A stretch of 64,000 nt of DNA, taken from assembly GCA_001599595.1 (NCBI GenBank), contig BCHH01000009.1, positions 2,195,081 to 2,259,080 of the forward strand. Direction: 5' to 3'. Both the position numbers and the translations under genes were made by a program. Below, piece by piece: positions 10,861 to 22,834 of this stretch. Position 1 is the first letter of the stretch. Every line of letters begins with the position of its first letter. The notes beneath the pieces are model-generated. The model did not search any database. It was not told the origin of the DNA and saw only the letters and a list, made by a program, of their open reading frames with translations. This DNA comes from Beverwykella pulmonaria. Lineage: Eukaryota > Ascomycota > Dothideomycetes > Pleosporales > Melanommataceae.

Positions 10861-12808
10861 GGTGCATATTGTCTGGTTGTTCCTGTTTTATAGTAGCGAG
10901 GATCTGTCAACGCTAAGGGATAGCTGGCAGCAGCAACAGCAACAGGTTAATGCGAGGGGAGGCCTCCGCTCTATATACACACCTCACGGTGACGAGCTGG
11001 CCCAATGGAAGCTGCAGTAGCGAGCAGTTACGGATGGAGGAGTGAGGGCAGAGGCAGCACCAGCAGCTCTTCAGCAGCGGTATTACAGCAGGCAGGCCAA
11101 TGGGGCTTGACGCGATACGGTTGCATGGTAGGTCAGCAGCGCGCTCAGTGGCCGGAATGGAAATCACGAGATATCTACTGCAGGTGGCGGGCGCAAGCTG
11201 TAAGTATATCCAGTGGCTCAGCGGCTGGTCAGCGATACCATGGACGGGCACCGGAGAATCAATGCCGATTTATGAGAAAGGGCTAGAACGAAGTCGAAAG
11301 AGGGGATGCGGGGTTTTTTGCTGATCTGGATGCAGTCCTCCAGTGGGCTTATGGTGATGCACAAAAACAGAAAGTGTGGGCGGTTACACGAGGCTGAGGA
11401 TTCAGAGGGGATATGTTCATAGCACGATTCCCCACCCAGCGGCGGCGCGGCTACGCTCTTTGTTTTCTCCGCCAATATGGTGTTCTCCACTTTTTCAGGT
11501 ATAATCGTACCAGCTCGTTTAGTATTGAACACATTCTGCAATAATGCAGCAACCGCAAACATATACACCCCCGAAGGAATCCCAGAATGCAATCGCTTCT
11601 CAGCCTCCGATGCCTCCATACGTAGGCATAGCCATACTGCAACCACTCGTAGAAAGTGAATGTGCTACCCGCTGGGACAAGGACTTTGGAGTGTAGGTCG
11701 GTGACTTCGATGAGGGTGGGCGGGGGCGGGAGCAGTTCACTGCCATTCTACGACGTCCCCGTATGTTTGAGAGAATCTTAGGAACCGAAGCAATATAGAG
11801 AAGCGGGATGTGGTTCACAAAAAGCAGCTGAATGGAATAGAAAATACTTCTCGAGCAGGATGATGGATAAAAGCATGAAGAGGGGAAGTAATGTGGAAAG
11901 TGAGAGGGAAAATTTGAAAATCATCTCATACTTTCGATGAAAAAGGTCCTTAACTAAAGTAAAGCTTGTTTGCTCGAACATGAGGTTTTGTGCGACGATA
12001 GTTTGACTCTTTCCTGTGCCAAACAACGAAATGGCGCGGCGTTGCAAGGACTTATTCTTGCAGTGGCAAACATGTATACCACGTATCGTGGTCTTGGGTA
12101 GAGCAAGCTGGTGTTGGTGATGCGCGGTGCCCAACCAATACTGTTAATTTCCAAGCACCACTCAATATTGTATTTGCTGTTGGTTGTGACGAGGAGAAGC
12201 AACTTTCTGGAACGGATGTACGTATTTCGACTCATCAGCCTTTCTGTTCGGCGATTACCAGCGTCTATAATATGAATAGTGTGTAAGTAGAACGGCGCTG
12301 CGATATTAAGCGCGCCACTTGGCTCGCGGCTTAAGTACCACTTTCCAGACAACGATCTTCAAGATTTTGATCTTTTGACTATGAAAAAATTCCTATTGAC
12401 AATTGAAAGTCACAACGCATGTTCTACCAATATATTGGAGCTGCCCCTAGACTCCGTGATTATTTCCACTTTCAAGCTGATATCGTCCCCATATCTAACT
12501 AGTCAACTTGAACTTCATAATTCTCGATTGTAGTATGTTACGGTTATATCACGTGCATTACTCTATCACGTGCCATTGTACGAGATATATATAGGGGTCC
12601 TCTCGCCCAACCTTCTCTGACACACAGAGAGCTCAATTCACCTCATTTTAACTCCAAAATAGTAAATCCTCCTCGATGAAACCATCAATCAGTATAGAAT
12701 TGAGAGCTGTCAAAATCCTCAGGAAGGTAGTTCCACCGGACATATATAGTAAAGCACCGCCGTTTATAAACCCATCATGATTCCCAGTCACATTCAGGGG
12801 CGGATATT
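10861..12808. other. Unassigned region, no supported gene
   Basis: Several frames of 60-140 codons overlap on both strands (for example minus 11218-11646 and 11954-12352), but none has a family I recognise, and no pair joins by convincing splice sites. A TATA-like run (12584-12594) after a CACGTG-rich stretch could be a promoter reading rightwards, yet no convincing gene follows it. Probably decayed repeat and intergenic DNA. Confidence 0.35.
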
Positions 12809-12834
12809 GTGGATACTTTGCAGCTTGTACAATC

Positions 12835-13040
12835 TCATATGAAACGCCAGATTACAGGCATTATTTCTATTTTTGGGGTGTTTTTGATGAGTTTATCAAT
12901 CTGTCTATTCTGCTTCTTTCTTCTTTGCGGTTTGTTGCATGGCATGTCTCTGGCTTCGGTGACATCAAGGCTACTTCCAGGAATTCCGAATAAAGCAGCG
13001 GAATCTCGCATTGACAATTCTGAACAGGAATCTTTCCGGA
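12835..13040 (-). pseudogene. Possible pogo-type HTH fragment
   Basis: The minus strand reads LSMRDSAALFGIPGSSL, similar to the first helix-turn-helix (psq type) of fungal pogo transposases. The similarity is about 20 residues long and nothing on either side extends it. Weak call. Confidence 0.25.
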
Positions 13041-13422
13041 CGAGTCATAAATTTCTTGTGGTATATGCGGTCAGCATACTGTTGCCGGGACTGTTTCCAG
13101 AAGAAGAGCCTTGGTGAGACGTTTGCAGATCTTCCAAGCTACACCTAGAGCGTGGAGGGGCGCTTTGTAGCAGGCGCTTTCCAAAAGCATTGCTTTAGCA
13201 TTCCTTAGAACTGGCAAGCCTAATAAAGCTACTTTCAGAAAATCGAGACATAGCGAGACTGACTGGTTCGGTTTTAAGCTTCTGATTAGATTGTTTGTAG
13301 ATACTGCTGCCGACAGAGGAAAGCTATTAGAGTTCAAAGACATAAATGATGCTATTATGCATAACGTTATTGTTCAATTTATTACGTAAACACTACATAT
13401 TCATATTGCAGACTAGTAAGGC

Positions 13423-15164
13423 TCAACTCCAAGCGAAGAACGACGCACCAGAGCTATACATAATAGAGTCCCACCAACTCTGAAGGTGCCAGGTAATTCC
13501 CGTATTAGTGACTGAGGAAGTGCTCAACCGCAGGCGCAAATTCTTGCTATGATCGTAGTCGAGCGAGTCAATGGCCATGATGACCTTGGGCACCTTTGAA
13601 AATGCCGTGGAAAAGTTGAAGACCCCCGAGTTCTCGGCCTGTGGGTTATTCCAGGGACGTACATCCTGGGTGTTGAATTTACCACTGGTGACACCGGGCT
13701 GGTCGGAAGGGTAGGCCAACCAAGTGACACCGGCGCTATATAGGATCGAGTCGGCCCATGAGTCGGCATGGATGGTGAAGCCAGTGTTATCAATGTCGGT
13801 AGGATACACTCTGATGCGCCAGTTCTTGTTATTGTCCATGTCCAGGGACTGCAACCAGGTGATTACTTTGGGTGGGGCCTCAAATGGCGTTGTAAAATCG
13901 ATGCGCTTCGACTGCGTCAACTGCGGCTGATCCCATGGACGCGTTTCCTGGGTATTGTAGATACCTGTTTGAATGTAGCTGAAGCGCGAGCTCTTCTCTA
14001 GGAACGTCATGGAGGCCGAATAGAGCGTAGTGTCGGCCCAACTCTGCAGGGATGCTTTGAATTTCTCAGTCGTTGCCTCGCTGGCGAAAGCTCTGATACG
14101 GATGCCAGTGCTCTGGCTGATGTCGAGGGATGTGATACCAATTGGGATATCTGGCACAGAATCATACTTCTTTTGGTAGTAGATGACTTTATCGTTGTCT
14201 AACTGCGGCTTGTCCCACGGGCGTATCTCCATGGTGTTGTATTGTCCAGCATCAAAAGCATCAGTTGGATAGCAAAACTTGGCGTACTCCATATCAGTCG
14301 TAGACAATTTGAAGTTGTAGCTGGTGCCCTTGCCATTCGTGGTCCAACTGGCAGGGAAATAATACAGCATGATGCTATCCGGGTCAAACGCCGTGGCCTG
14401 GGTGTCCTGGAGTGTGTAGAGAGTGAACATGTTCTGGTCAACCTTGGCCTTGTCCCAATTGTTAGGGGGGCCGCCAAGGTCCTTGTAGACCTGCTCTTTG
14501 TTCCATGGAATTTGAGCATACGGACTCTCATGCTCATGAACAGCTCCGAGTGCGTGACCAAACTCGTGAAGAATGACGGAACGGATCTCGTCTTCTGACT
14601 TATTATCATTGATCCAACCCAAATTCATTGACGGTTGGTTCTGGGAGCTGAACCAGGAGCAGTCTGTCCCCAGATAAGACCAGGATCCCAAACCAGGATT
14701 GAAAGCGATGAGAATGTCTACCTCTCCCGAGTCGAAAAAGGCGAACTTGATGTTGGCGTACTGACACCACTCTGGGGCATACTCCTTGACTTTATCCTAA
14801 ACCTTAGTGAGTAATTTCGAAGCTCTAGATCCTGTACTCTAGTTTGACCAACCTTCTGCCATGTAGAGCCTCCTTGGAAACCAATCTTTAGCTCGCGGCC
14901 AGGTAGCCAGAACTTCCTAGTCATCATAGCAAGACCCAAAGGTCCGCCCGGTGCAGTTGGCGCCGGAGGCAAGGTGAGCGACCCATTTCGTGGGTTCTCC
15001 TCGATTGCCTTAGAGATACTCTCTTTTGGGGGTATGCTGTTCTCATCGTTTACACCAAGAATCTTAGTGAAGCAAATAGGTCCATAGGAGTCCATAATGG
15101 AGAAAATGGGTTCAAAACAAGTAATTCTGATGAGATTGTCTTGTGGGTTTGTTGGGGCTGTCAT
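13423..15164 (-). CDS. Metzincin peptidase with three H-type lectin repeats, 561 aa
   Basis: Exons 15164-14853 and 14796-13423 (intron 56 bp) give 1,686 nt. The zinc motif HEFGHALGAVHEH has ligands His181, His185 and His191 with Glu182, and a Met-turn SIM around residue 247, typical of astacin-like/metzincin peptidases. Three repeats of about 85 residues follow (roughly 288-375, 378-465, 473-561), each beginning with YNT/FNT plus RPW and ending with SW..(S/T)(I/L)(L/M)YSA or YSS, the pattern of the H-type lectin fold that binds sugars. No signal peptide is visible: the protein starts MTAPTNPQDN. It may act in the cytoplasm or leave the cell by another route. The peptidase call is strong; the sugar target is unknown. 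Confidence 0.9.
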
Positions 15165-15749
15165 GAACAAAATTTCCTAAACACCGAAGGAGTCGTCCTT
15201 TATACTTGAGAAACCTGAATACAACACTATTCGATGCCTGTCAGCGTACCAGATTCATCTAGACCTAGATCAAAGCCTGTCAGCTTGGTGGCTAGCTGAG
15301 ATACTACTTCAAAGACATGTGAACGCCGTTAAGACTTTCTCAGTAGGCTTGTGAAAATTTATGGGGCAACCAGTGGTAGAGCGATTTCGGCCTCAGCCAT
15401 AATATTATCAAATGGTGGAGCGATGGCCTCGACTGAATATCTATGCATTTTCAGCAAGCCAATGCTTAAGCGCATTCGGCCTTAGCTATGATACTATTAA
15501 GCGGTGAGGGTAACGACCTCGACTGGGATGTGCGCGTATGCAACTAGCCAATGACTGTGCAACGCAATACCCAACGCCTATGGCATTTGATCTCGGCACG
15601 ACTTCCCCACCACACACGAGAGAGATCATAATTTATGTAATCTCGTTTGCAGAACCATTGGCAGTCTTCACTTTTTTCACTTGCATAAATTCCGCCGCCT
15701 TCTTTATGGGCGGAAGTGCAAGGACATGCAGTTATTTGAAGAAAAAGAA
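15165..15749. other. Intergenic, upstream of metzincin-lectin gene
   Basis: No gene supported. Two related stretches (about 15395-15440 and 15475-15520) share a pattern around gcctcagccata / gccttagctatg and a GACCTCGACTG-like block, suggesting an old local duplication in the promoter side. Confidence 0.35.
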
Positions 15750-15908
15750 AAAGTAAGGTGACGCGAAGATTGCAAGCAGGCGGGGTGCTTTGTATGATTG
15801 TATTGTACGTGCATATGTTTTTGTTTTAGATGAGGTGGGATGAGACGAGCTAACTGGACAGCAGATAGTAAGCACTACAGTAGCATACTGCTTACACACC
15901 TCCTCCAG
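15750..15908 (-). repeat. Possible fragment of a second Copia LTR plus purine tract
   Basis: The right part ends TGCTTACA at about 15896 and is followed by cacctcctccag, the same arrangement (LTR end, then pyrimidine run on the plus strand) as at the left end of the intact Copia element. The left boundary is unclear and I found no target duplication. Beyond it no Copia coding sequence follows. Confidence 0.35.
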
Positions 15909-16266
15909 ATTCGACTGTAGATCAAAAATGAATTCAATTTACATGTAGAAAATGAAGATACCTTAAAAGAGCGACGTATATATGGCTGATCCTATCAATA
16001 AACAGCCATACACATTATCCGTTAAGAGTACAATACCTCTAGCATATCTCATTTTTTTGGAAATTATTATTTACATTAATACTATCTACTGCTAGGCTAA
16101 TACAATGATGCTTATGCAGCTACCCGGGCTATATAGCACTGTGCTCACTCTACCTATCCCTCTTTGCTAGGGCTTTAAAGCGGGCAGCTACAGTCTTGCA
16201 ATTGGGGCTTGTGCAAGCAATAAGGAGAAATAAGGAAATACAAACACCTGCTATGCCTATCCTGTA

Positions 16267-18119
16267 ACGTATTCGATAAGCGAGCGCTCCAGACAAGCGA
16301 GCGCTCCACCCCTCCAACTTTCCGCGACGCGTCAACTTTCAACCACAATGGCTCAACAACGCAACGCGCAATCAGTCCAAAACGAAGGCAGGATATCCTT
16401 GGCTATATCAGCTATCAATAACAATCAATTACAGAGCGAACGACGTGCTGCAGCAATATACAACGTCGACCGAAGGACACTTAGACGACGACGCGCTGGA
16501 ACAACTGCGCGACGCGATTGTGAGCCCAACTCAAAGAAGCTCACTAAGTCTGAAGAGCTAGTTCTTATTCAATATATACTTGACCTAGATTCAAGAGGAT
16601 TTGCGCCTAGACTGAGCGAGGTGCGAGATATAGCCAACAAACTACTCGCTAAGCGTGCTGCTGGCAAGGTTGGAATTAAGTAGCCAGAGAACTTTGTCAA
16701 GCGCACGCCAGAGCTCAAAACACAATTTAATTGAAAGTACAATTGCCAGAGAGCTCTATGCGAAGATCTAGAGGTTATTGTGCTGTAGTTTAAGCTTGTA
16801 CGCAATACAAAAGCAAAGTACAGCATCCTAGATAAAGACACATACAACTTTAACAAAACTAGCAACTAGATGGGCGTTATCTTGACAGGAAAAGTTGTTA
16901 CAGGCTCTAAGAGACGCAATTGGCTAAAATCTGTACAACTAGGCAATTGTAAATGGGCCACAGTAATCTATAGGATTAATGCATGCAGATGGGTGATTCC
17001 ACTATTTATTATTCTTGCAGGGATATACTACCTCTTAGTATAGTACAAGGACGACAATATACTACTAGACTAGCCTATATTAGTAAGCAACAATGGCTGG
17101 ACAACTAATAAGCTTAGTGTTAAGTGGCTAAAGCACTTTAACAAGCATACAAAGCATTATATAGTAGGCAAATATTGCCTACTTATTCTCAACGGCCATA
17201 AGAGCCACATATCACAAGGCTTTAAAGATATCTGCAAGGACAACAATATTATTACGCTCTATATACCGTCGCACGCGTTACACCTGCTACAGCCACTTGA
17301 TGTAGGCTGCTTTAGACCTTATAAGAAGGTGTATAGGCGCTAGATTAAGAGCCTAGTGCGCAACTACATCTACCACATTACCAAGCTAGAGTTCCTCCCA
17401 GCCTTTAAAGCAGCTTTTTTTAAGTTAATTACAGAGGACAATATCCGCGCAAGCTTTCAAGGCACAGGCCTAGTACTATTTAACCTAGAGGCTGTACTCT
17501 TAAAGCTTGATGTAAGGCTTTGGACGCCATCTCCTCCTGCTATAGAGGTTGCCTAATAGGAATCTAAAACACCAAGCAACACAGCTAAGCTAGGAGCTTA
17601 ATCAGCCCTAATTTAGGGTTGAATTCAAAGGCATCAGGATAGCTCACCTACGTTAATTATAGAGTCGCTTAATCGCCTTACTAAGGGTGCTGAAGTAATA
17701 ATGCATTCAGCCGTATTACTACGCGATAAAGTCACTCGCCTCTAAAAGGCAAATAAAGCTGCAACAAAGCGCAGAGCGCGTAAAAAGAAGCAGATTTAGA
17801 AGCAAGGGACCCTAACAAAGGCAGAGGGTAGTGATATAATTGCTCAAAAGGACGTTGATGGACAGCTTGAGGCCGAAACGCGTCAAGGCAGGGCACGCGC
17901 AGGTAGGAACGCGCAGCAGCAGGCGCGTTGTAGCCGCTGCAAAGAATCAGGTCACAACATTCGTACGTGTCAAAAAGATGAAGAAATCACTATAGATTAA
18001 TTTCTAAGTTGTAGATAGTCTATATCTTCTTGCGTTGTTGAGTTGTCTTAGTTTAGAGTCGTGGAAAGTTGGTAGGGTGGAGCGCTCGCTTGTCTGGAGC
18101 GCTCGCTTATCGAATACGT
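16267..18119 (+). mobile_element. Pogo/Fot-type DNA transposon, 1,853 bp
   Basis: It is bounded by TA on both sides (16265-16266, 18120-18121), as expected for Tc1-mariner/pogo insertion. Terminal inverted repeats of about 62 bp (16267-16328 and 18058-18119) differ at about three positions. Inside each terminal repeat a 14-bp block (AAGCGAGCGCTCCA) occurs twice in direct orientation, a likely transposase binding array. The transposase frame fills the interior on the plus strand. Confidence 0.93.
16348..18000 (+). pseudogene. Pogo transposase, RIP-damaged, with C-terminal CCHC knuckle
   Basis: ATG 16348 to TAA 18000 is exactly 551 codons in one frame, interrupted by several TAG/TAA codons, none needing a frameshift. 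The first 111 residues are open and contain the psq-type helix-turn-helix and the start of the CENP-B-like domain. Further on, the usual DET motif reads NKT and the usual LILDGH reads LILNGH, so catalytic aspartates appear changed to Asn (G to A). Next come LQPLDVGCF and a C-terminal zinc knuckle C-x2-C-x4-H-x4-C (17929-17970). Inactive as it stands. Confidence 0.9.
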
Positions 18120-18229
18120 TACCTTTTTTTTTGTTTTATTGTTTATGCCGGTTTAGAACGTACTTAGAGAGCTGCTGCTGCTAGCAGCTATCTTGCTATA
18201 GCAATTTCTGTTTCTTGTAGGATGTCTAT

Positions 18230-18480
18230 AAGGACTATCCTTCCTTTTACAGTATTAAAAGGGTTGTATAGCGTAAGTATGCGTTTTCCTAGCGCCTTTG
18301 TAGCCTTTTCTCTTTCCATTCTGTAGTGTTTGCAGTATATAAGAAGGCGCTGTGGTGTCTGTAGTGGCTTGCGGTTGCCAAAACATTCTGTAAGGCCAGT
18401 TCTGGCCTGTACGAAGGCAATTTGACTCAGGTGTCATGTGATTAGGCCATTAGTGTTCTCCCGCTGCCAACGTAGCTTGT
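18230..18480 (-). pseudogene. LINE (Tad-like) C-terminal fragment, weak
   Basis: Read on the minus strand across a frame change, it gives VQARTGLTECFGNRK and related pieces resembling the post-RNase H tail of fungal Tad-type non-LTR elements (a QxRTG motif then a cysteine-containing tail). Only about 60 residues remain, with stops. Confidence 0.35.
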
Positions 18481-18672
18481 TAGCGGTTCGTCTCCTAGAA
18501 TACACTCCTCTCTACCCTAAAACCTACTCTCAATCCTATTAGTACGACACAACCTTACAATTTCCACATATTATTTTAGCTATTAACAATACAAACTATT
18601 AAATTTAATTTGGTAGGTTTTCTAACCTAAGGCATCGTGGCTGACATAGCCTCCACAGCCTTCACAACCCCG

Positions 18673-18823
18673 CAGCTGAGAGCCTTAGCAAGAGGAATAT
18701 ATCTTCAGCTGAGAGCTTAGCAAGAGGCATATATCTTTAGCTGAGAGCTTAGCAAGAGGCATATATCTTCAGCTGAAAGCTTTAGCAAGAGGCATATAGC
18801 TTCAGCTGAGAGCTTTAGCAAGA
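18673..18823. repeat. 33-bp minisatellite, about 4.5 copies
   Basis: The unit is cagctgagagcttagcaaga followed by ggcatatatctt. Copies differ by single bases and one-base gaps (agccttag, agcttag, agctttag). No frame crosses it. Confidence 0.9.
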
Positions 18824-18948
18824 ATGCAAGGAGGTAACACGAGCGGGCTGGCAGCACTCCTTGCTAGCGCTAGCGTGGTTTTAGCCATATGAGACGTAGC
18901 TCTTGAGTAATTTATAAGCCAAAGAAGCTGCTAAAATACTGCGACAGA

Positions 18949-19103
18949 TGTGACAACCCCGTCACATGACCGCTATGACCATGTCACATGACCTCGCTTA
19001 TTCCTTGTATAAAACCATGCTGCCGAGCTACCTCATCCCGGCACCTAGTTATTTCGTAATATAACTCGCTTTCAGCTCTGTGCTCTCTCAGCTGCCCGTC
19101 ACA
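18949..19103. repeat. Solo LTR, second family (155 bp)
   Basis: Starts TGTGACAACCCC and ends GCCCGTCACA, so termini are inverted TGTGAC/GTCACA. Perfect 5-bp flanks ACAGA (18944-18948, 19104-19108). A TATA box (tgtataaaacc) lies in the middle, as in an LTR promoter. Confidence 0.9.
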
Positions 19104-19108
19104 ACAGA

Positions 19109-19726
19109 TATACACATCCTAAAGTGCCAAATCGTGTACGCCAGAACCTTGGCCACCACCCACCTCCGCTTCTTCGTTATCCAATACTCCGACAGCAAGA
19201 AACCCGGCTCTCTGTCTGCGAGCGTAATATTAAGAATACTCTTAACTGCTATGCTGATTGGACTCACAAGAAGACCAACAGCTCTCTCGGTGTCTCTTGT
19301 AGCAATTTCTGCCTCTCTCCAAAAGGATACTTGGACTCCTCAAAAGCGTGAGGAAGAAAGCCAAATATTAATACACTGACCTAATAGCGTCTTAGTGTCC
19401 TGGTTAAGCTTGATCGCTTCCACTAATAGAAACTATTTGAAGATATTGCATTCCTAGAGGGCGTCTCTGCCTGCAAGCAATCCTTATACAAAGCATTTGA
19501 AAAGGAGGGCTACGCTTACTTCATTGCTACAGAGAAGCTACGTATTATATCTAAAAAGCAAGAGGCCAGGCTTATTCTTACCTAGAATGGACTCCTGAGA
19601 TGTGGGCAACAGTAATACGTACTAATAAAGCATCTATTCAAACTAGTTGAGACTAGATCTTTGATACTAGAAGCGCTAATAAGAAATATGATATTAATTG
19701 CTGTCTCCCAAAGTTTAGGAGCTATT
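19109..19726 (+). pseudogene. Tc1-mariner transposase relic
   Basis: Plus-strand fragments in shifting frames read RVRQNLGHHPPPL, LNCYADWTHKK and then VIRTNKASIQTS. The last matches the first catalytic block of Tc1-type transposases, usually TDEASIQT, with Asp to Asn and Glu to Lys, both G to A. Many TAG/TAA codons. The relic is cut at its right end by the solo LTR at 19727. Confidence 0.7.
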
Positions 19727-19913
19727 TGTCGGCCCGTGGGTAATATGATGAGCCACCTTGATGTTTGCTTATATGACTCACTTCCATGTTTGTTATGGCT
19801 ACCTTGGTAGGCTCCTGCCGTGCATGGTAAGACTCTAGATGTTTCTTCGGTAGCTCCTCTGTAGAATCAATACAAAAATTGTCTCTCTCTATCTACTTCG
19901 TCACATCACGACA
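19727..19913. repeat. Solo LTR, third family (187 bp)
   Basis: TGTCGG start, CGACA end and perfect 5-bp flanks CTATT (19722-19726, 19914-19918). It lies inside or at the end of the Tc1 relic, so it is the younger insertion. The right end contains a gaatcaatac element common near LTR poly(A) sites. Confidence 0.85.
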
Positions 19914-19918
19914 CTATT

Positions 19919-21237
19919 TAAGCCAGATAATCTATAAGCAGGATTTCTGGATCCTTAAACGTCATCACGACTAAGAGGGGGGTTGCTAGGTGTAGAAGGT
20001 GAGAGGAGGGAACGCAAGGTAATGTAAGAAGGAGGCAAGGTTATAATAGGCAATATGGAACTATGGGCTGGAGAGTGGGCTTGCAGGCAGGACAGCTGTA
20101 CATAAAGAGGATACAATTGAATTGACTATGCTGATAAACTATAAAGTATATTCTTAAGGTTTATGGCGGTGGCAATGGCGGTGGCAATGGAAGCCCTAGC
20201 AGGGTGTGTTACGTGTCGCACATGCTCTACCATATGTCCTATTCCAGCTAGCTCCCATTCACAAGTACATATAGCCATCGTGCGAGCAGTCAGCTCGCCA
20301 CGGCTTTCGCACTCCTTATATACACATTTACCCATCAGACGATTGACTGCTTCCACTAATCGTGACAGGGAACGCTGCTGGCCCACTCATGTTACCCCCT
20401 TGTATTAATCGTCAGCTTCGAAGAAGCTCTTCTGCTTCTTAGTTTTAATTTACTTGTATTACATCACCTCTTTCTTGTTTTAGAGCTGCTGTCACTTGAT
20501 TTAGTTTATAAGAAGTCGCAGGAGTACATCACTTCAAAAAATCAATGACGCTTGGGTCCCTACCCTAGGTGAGATTCACGCTATAAAGTAGTAGCCCTAG
20601 GAATGAAACTGGTAATACCGCTATCCTGATAACCGAAATATTTTCTTCTATTTGACACGCACGAGCTGCACAGGTTTTCAAATGCCGACTTTAACCAATT
20701 AAAAGGTTCTTCACCCCGCATTCATATCCTTGTATACCGCGGTCTACATAGCACATAAATATTAAAGGCGGGCAGTCGCGAAACAATAATTTAAAAAAAA
20801 TCACTCGTTGATTCGCTGCTCTGCAAATTCAAGCTTGGCAACCATTATCGATCGACTGTGAGATCTTGGCTCACTCTTTAACCTAGCATTAATTTGATGC
20901 GAACTTGTCTAAACTATCACAAGTACCAAATTTGGTCTAGGTTGTCCTCTCACAAGACCCATAATTCATTACAATCGCACACCAATACCACACACATGAG
21001 GTCATGGCTTTAAGTCTATTGTGCCATGGCTTTGCCAAACTCTACTTCATTTGAAGGAGATTGCACATTAGAGCCAAACGATTCATACAATGCATAACTA
21101 GGTGGACAGCCTAACTCGGGATGGCAAAGCTCATGTTGAACCTAAAGAGGTGCCCTTCTCCAACTCCCCCGCAATGGAGGTTGGGGTATAAGAAATGCGA
21201 GCACTTTCCATCTAGTCTCTAATATCACTGAAAGTGG
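19919..21237. other. Repeat-like and intergenic DNA
   Basis: No gene supported. The part 20160-20420 looks LTR-like (TATA box near 20318, CT-rich end), but I could not define ends. From about 20900 on it is the promoter side of the secreted dehydrogenase-like gene. Confidence 0.35.
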
Positions 21238-21273
21238 ATGAACGACCACACGCAAGCTAGTCCATCATCCGCC

Positions 21274-22834
21274 ATGATTCCACTTTACCATCTCGTCTTC
21301 GCCCTTGCAACTCTCTCTTCAAACACTCTCGCTCGGACATGCACAACAATCAACCCCGCCTATGCTCCAACATGGGGTACTGGCTTCTCCGGCCGTGTCG
21401 TCATGAACGGGTTGAAATCGCCTCGTGGCCTAGTCTTTGATTCCTTGAACAACTTGCTGATCGTTGAATCTGGCACTGGAGTTCGCTACGTAAAGCTTAC
21501 AGATAACGGTGGGATCGATATTTGCGTTGCGAGTTTCAAGCAGCTTATCAATGAGAGAGGGGTGAGAAAAGTTACTTTCTACTTGAGTGAGATAACTCTC
21601 ACTGACAGTTGCGAATTAGCTTAACCACGGGATTGATCTTTCGGTAGATGGCAAGACTCTTTTCGTTTCTTCTATGACGACCGTCTGGGGGTATCCATAT
21701 GACGCTGCTGCTGGGACTGTGGGGACAAGGAAGACGCTCATCACAGGCATGAGCAATAGTGGCCACTCGACTCGCACTATCCTCACTTCGAAGAAGAATC
21801 CAGATCTCTTGGTAGTATCAGTCGGCTCCAATGCTAACATCGACGCTGCAACATCGCAGCAAAGTTCCGGACGCAGCCAGCTTCGAACCTTTAGCATCGC
21901 GAAGATCAGCCAAGCGTCAGTGGCTTATACAGCTGGGGAGGTCTTGGGATGGGGACTGAGGAACAGTGTCGGAGTAACCGAAAATCCAATCTCTGGCGGA
22001 ATTGTACGTTATATGATGCTTTGGACGCGTACTTTTTTGGAGTTGTGAGGTCTGATCTTGTCTCTAGTGGTCTGTTGAAAACGGTGTAGACGACATGAAG
22101 AAGAATAACGTCGATATCCACAACACTAACCCTTGCGGTTCGTTATCCCTGCTCTTTCTCCTTCCGTTTTCCCAAGCTCTCCCCTGGAACTAGAACAACT
22201 CACTCGTCATTCATAGAGGAGCTTAACTACCACGGCACTCTCAGCGGCACTTCGTCTGAACGTGGCGCCAACTACGGCTATCCCGAATGCTTTGCTGCAT
22301 GGGATCCATCCGTCATTCCCAATAACCAAAACATCAAGGTTGGAACACAGTTTGCGATTGGCACAGGCAGCGATGCTATTTGCGCACAGCGTACTCCGCC
22401 GAAGCTGTGCTTTCCGAGTCATACTGCACCGTTGAGTGTTCGTTTTAATAGCAATAGCACTGCGGCTTATATTACTTTCCACGGCTCTTGGTACGTTTTA
22501 ATAGTTCTTCTCTTCTACTTCGCACGACCCAACCCTCCGAAAATACGCCGATGGCTTTTGTGAAATGCATATCATAGCGTTACTGACGGTCATAAGGGAT
22601 CGGAGCCCGCCCGATGGCTACCGTCTCAGCAAGATTAACGTTAATCCTACTACCGGCATGCCAACTGAGCCTTCGACATCAACCACAGCCGCTATAAACG
22701 TAATGAGTAATCCCAACAATGGAAACTGCCCTTCAAGATGCTTTCGTCCTGTTGATTTGGCTTTTGACGGGATGAAAAGGCTTTTTATGACTAGTGATTC
22801 TTCAAATGAGGTTTGGGTAATCAGTGGGGCGTAG
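21274..22834 (+). CDS. Secreted sorbosone/pyranose dehydrogenase-like enzyme, 417 aa
   Basis: Exons 21274-21561, 21620-22003, 22068-22137, 22217-22490 and 22597-22834 total 1,254 nt. I chose the ATG at 21274 because it starts a clean signal peptide (MIPLYHLVFALATLSSNTLA); the upstream in-frame ATG at 21238 would put polar residues in front. The protein has the six-bladed beta-propeller pattern of fungal L-sorbosone dehydrogenase-like/AA12 proteins: GLKSPRGLVFD, LNHGIDLSVDGKTLF, GWGLRNSVGV, NYGYPECFAAWDP, FHGSWDRSPPDGY, CFRPVDLAFD. It probably oxidises sugars with a PQQ-like cofactor outside the cell, acting in plant-polymer breakdown. No cellulose-binding or haem domain is attached. Confidence 0.88.

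Noticed and set aside
13423..14691. Metzincin-lectin gene starting at the non-ATG codon near 14691
   Set aside because: The frame continues upstream and joins an upstream exon by a normal 56-bp intron, giving a proper ATG at 15164.
18673..18823. CRISPR-like array
   Set aside because: Direct units are adjacent without unique spacers; it is a minisatellite, and the DNA is fungal.
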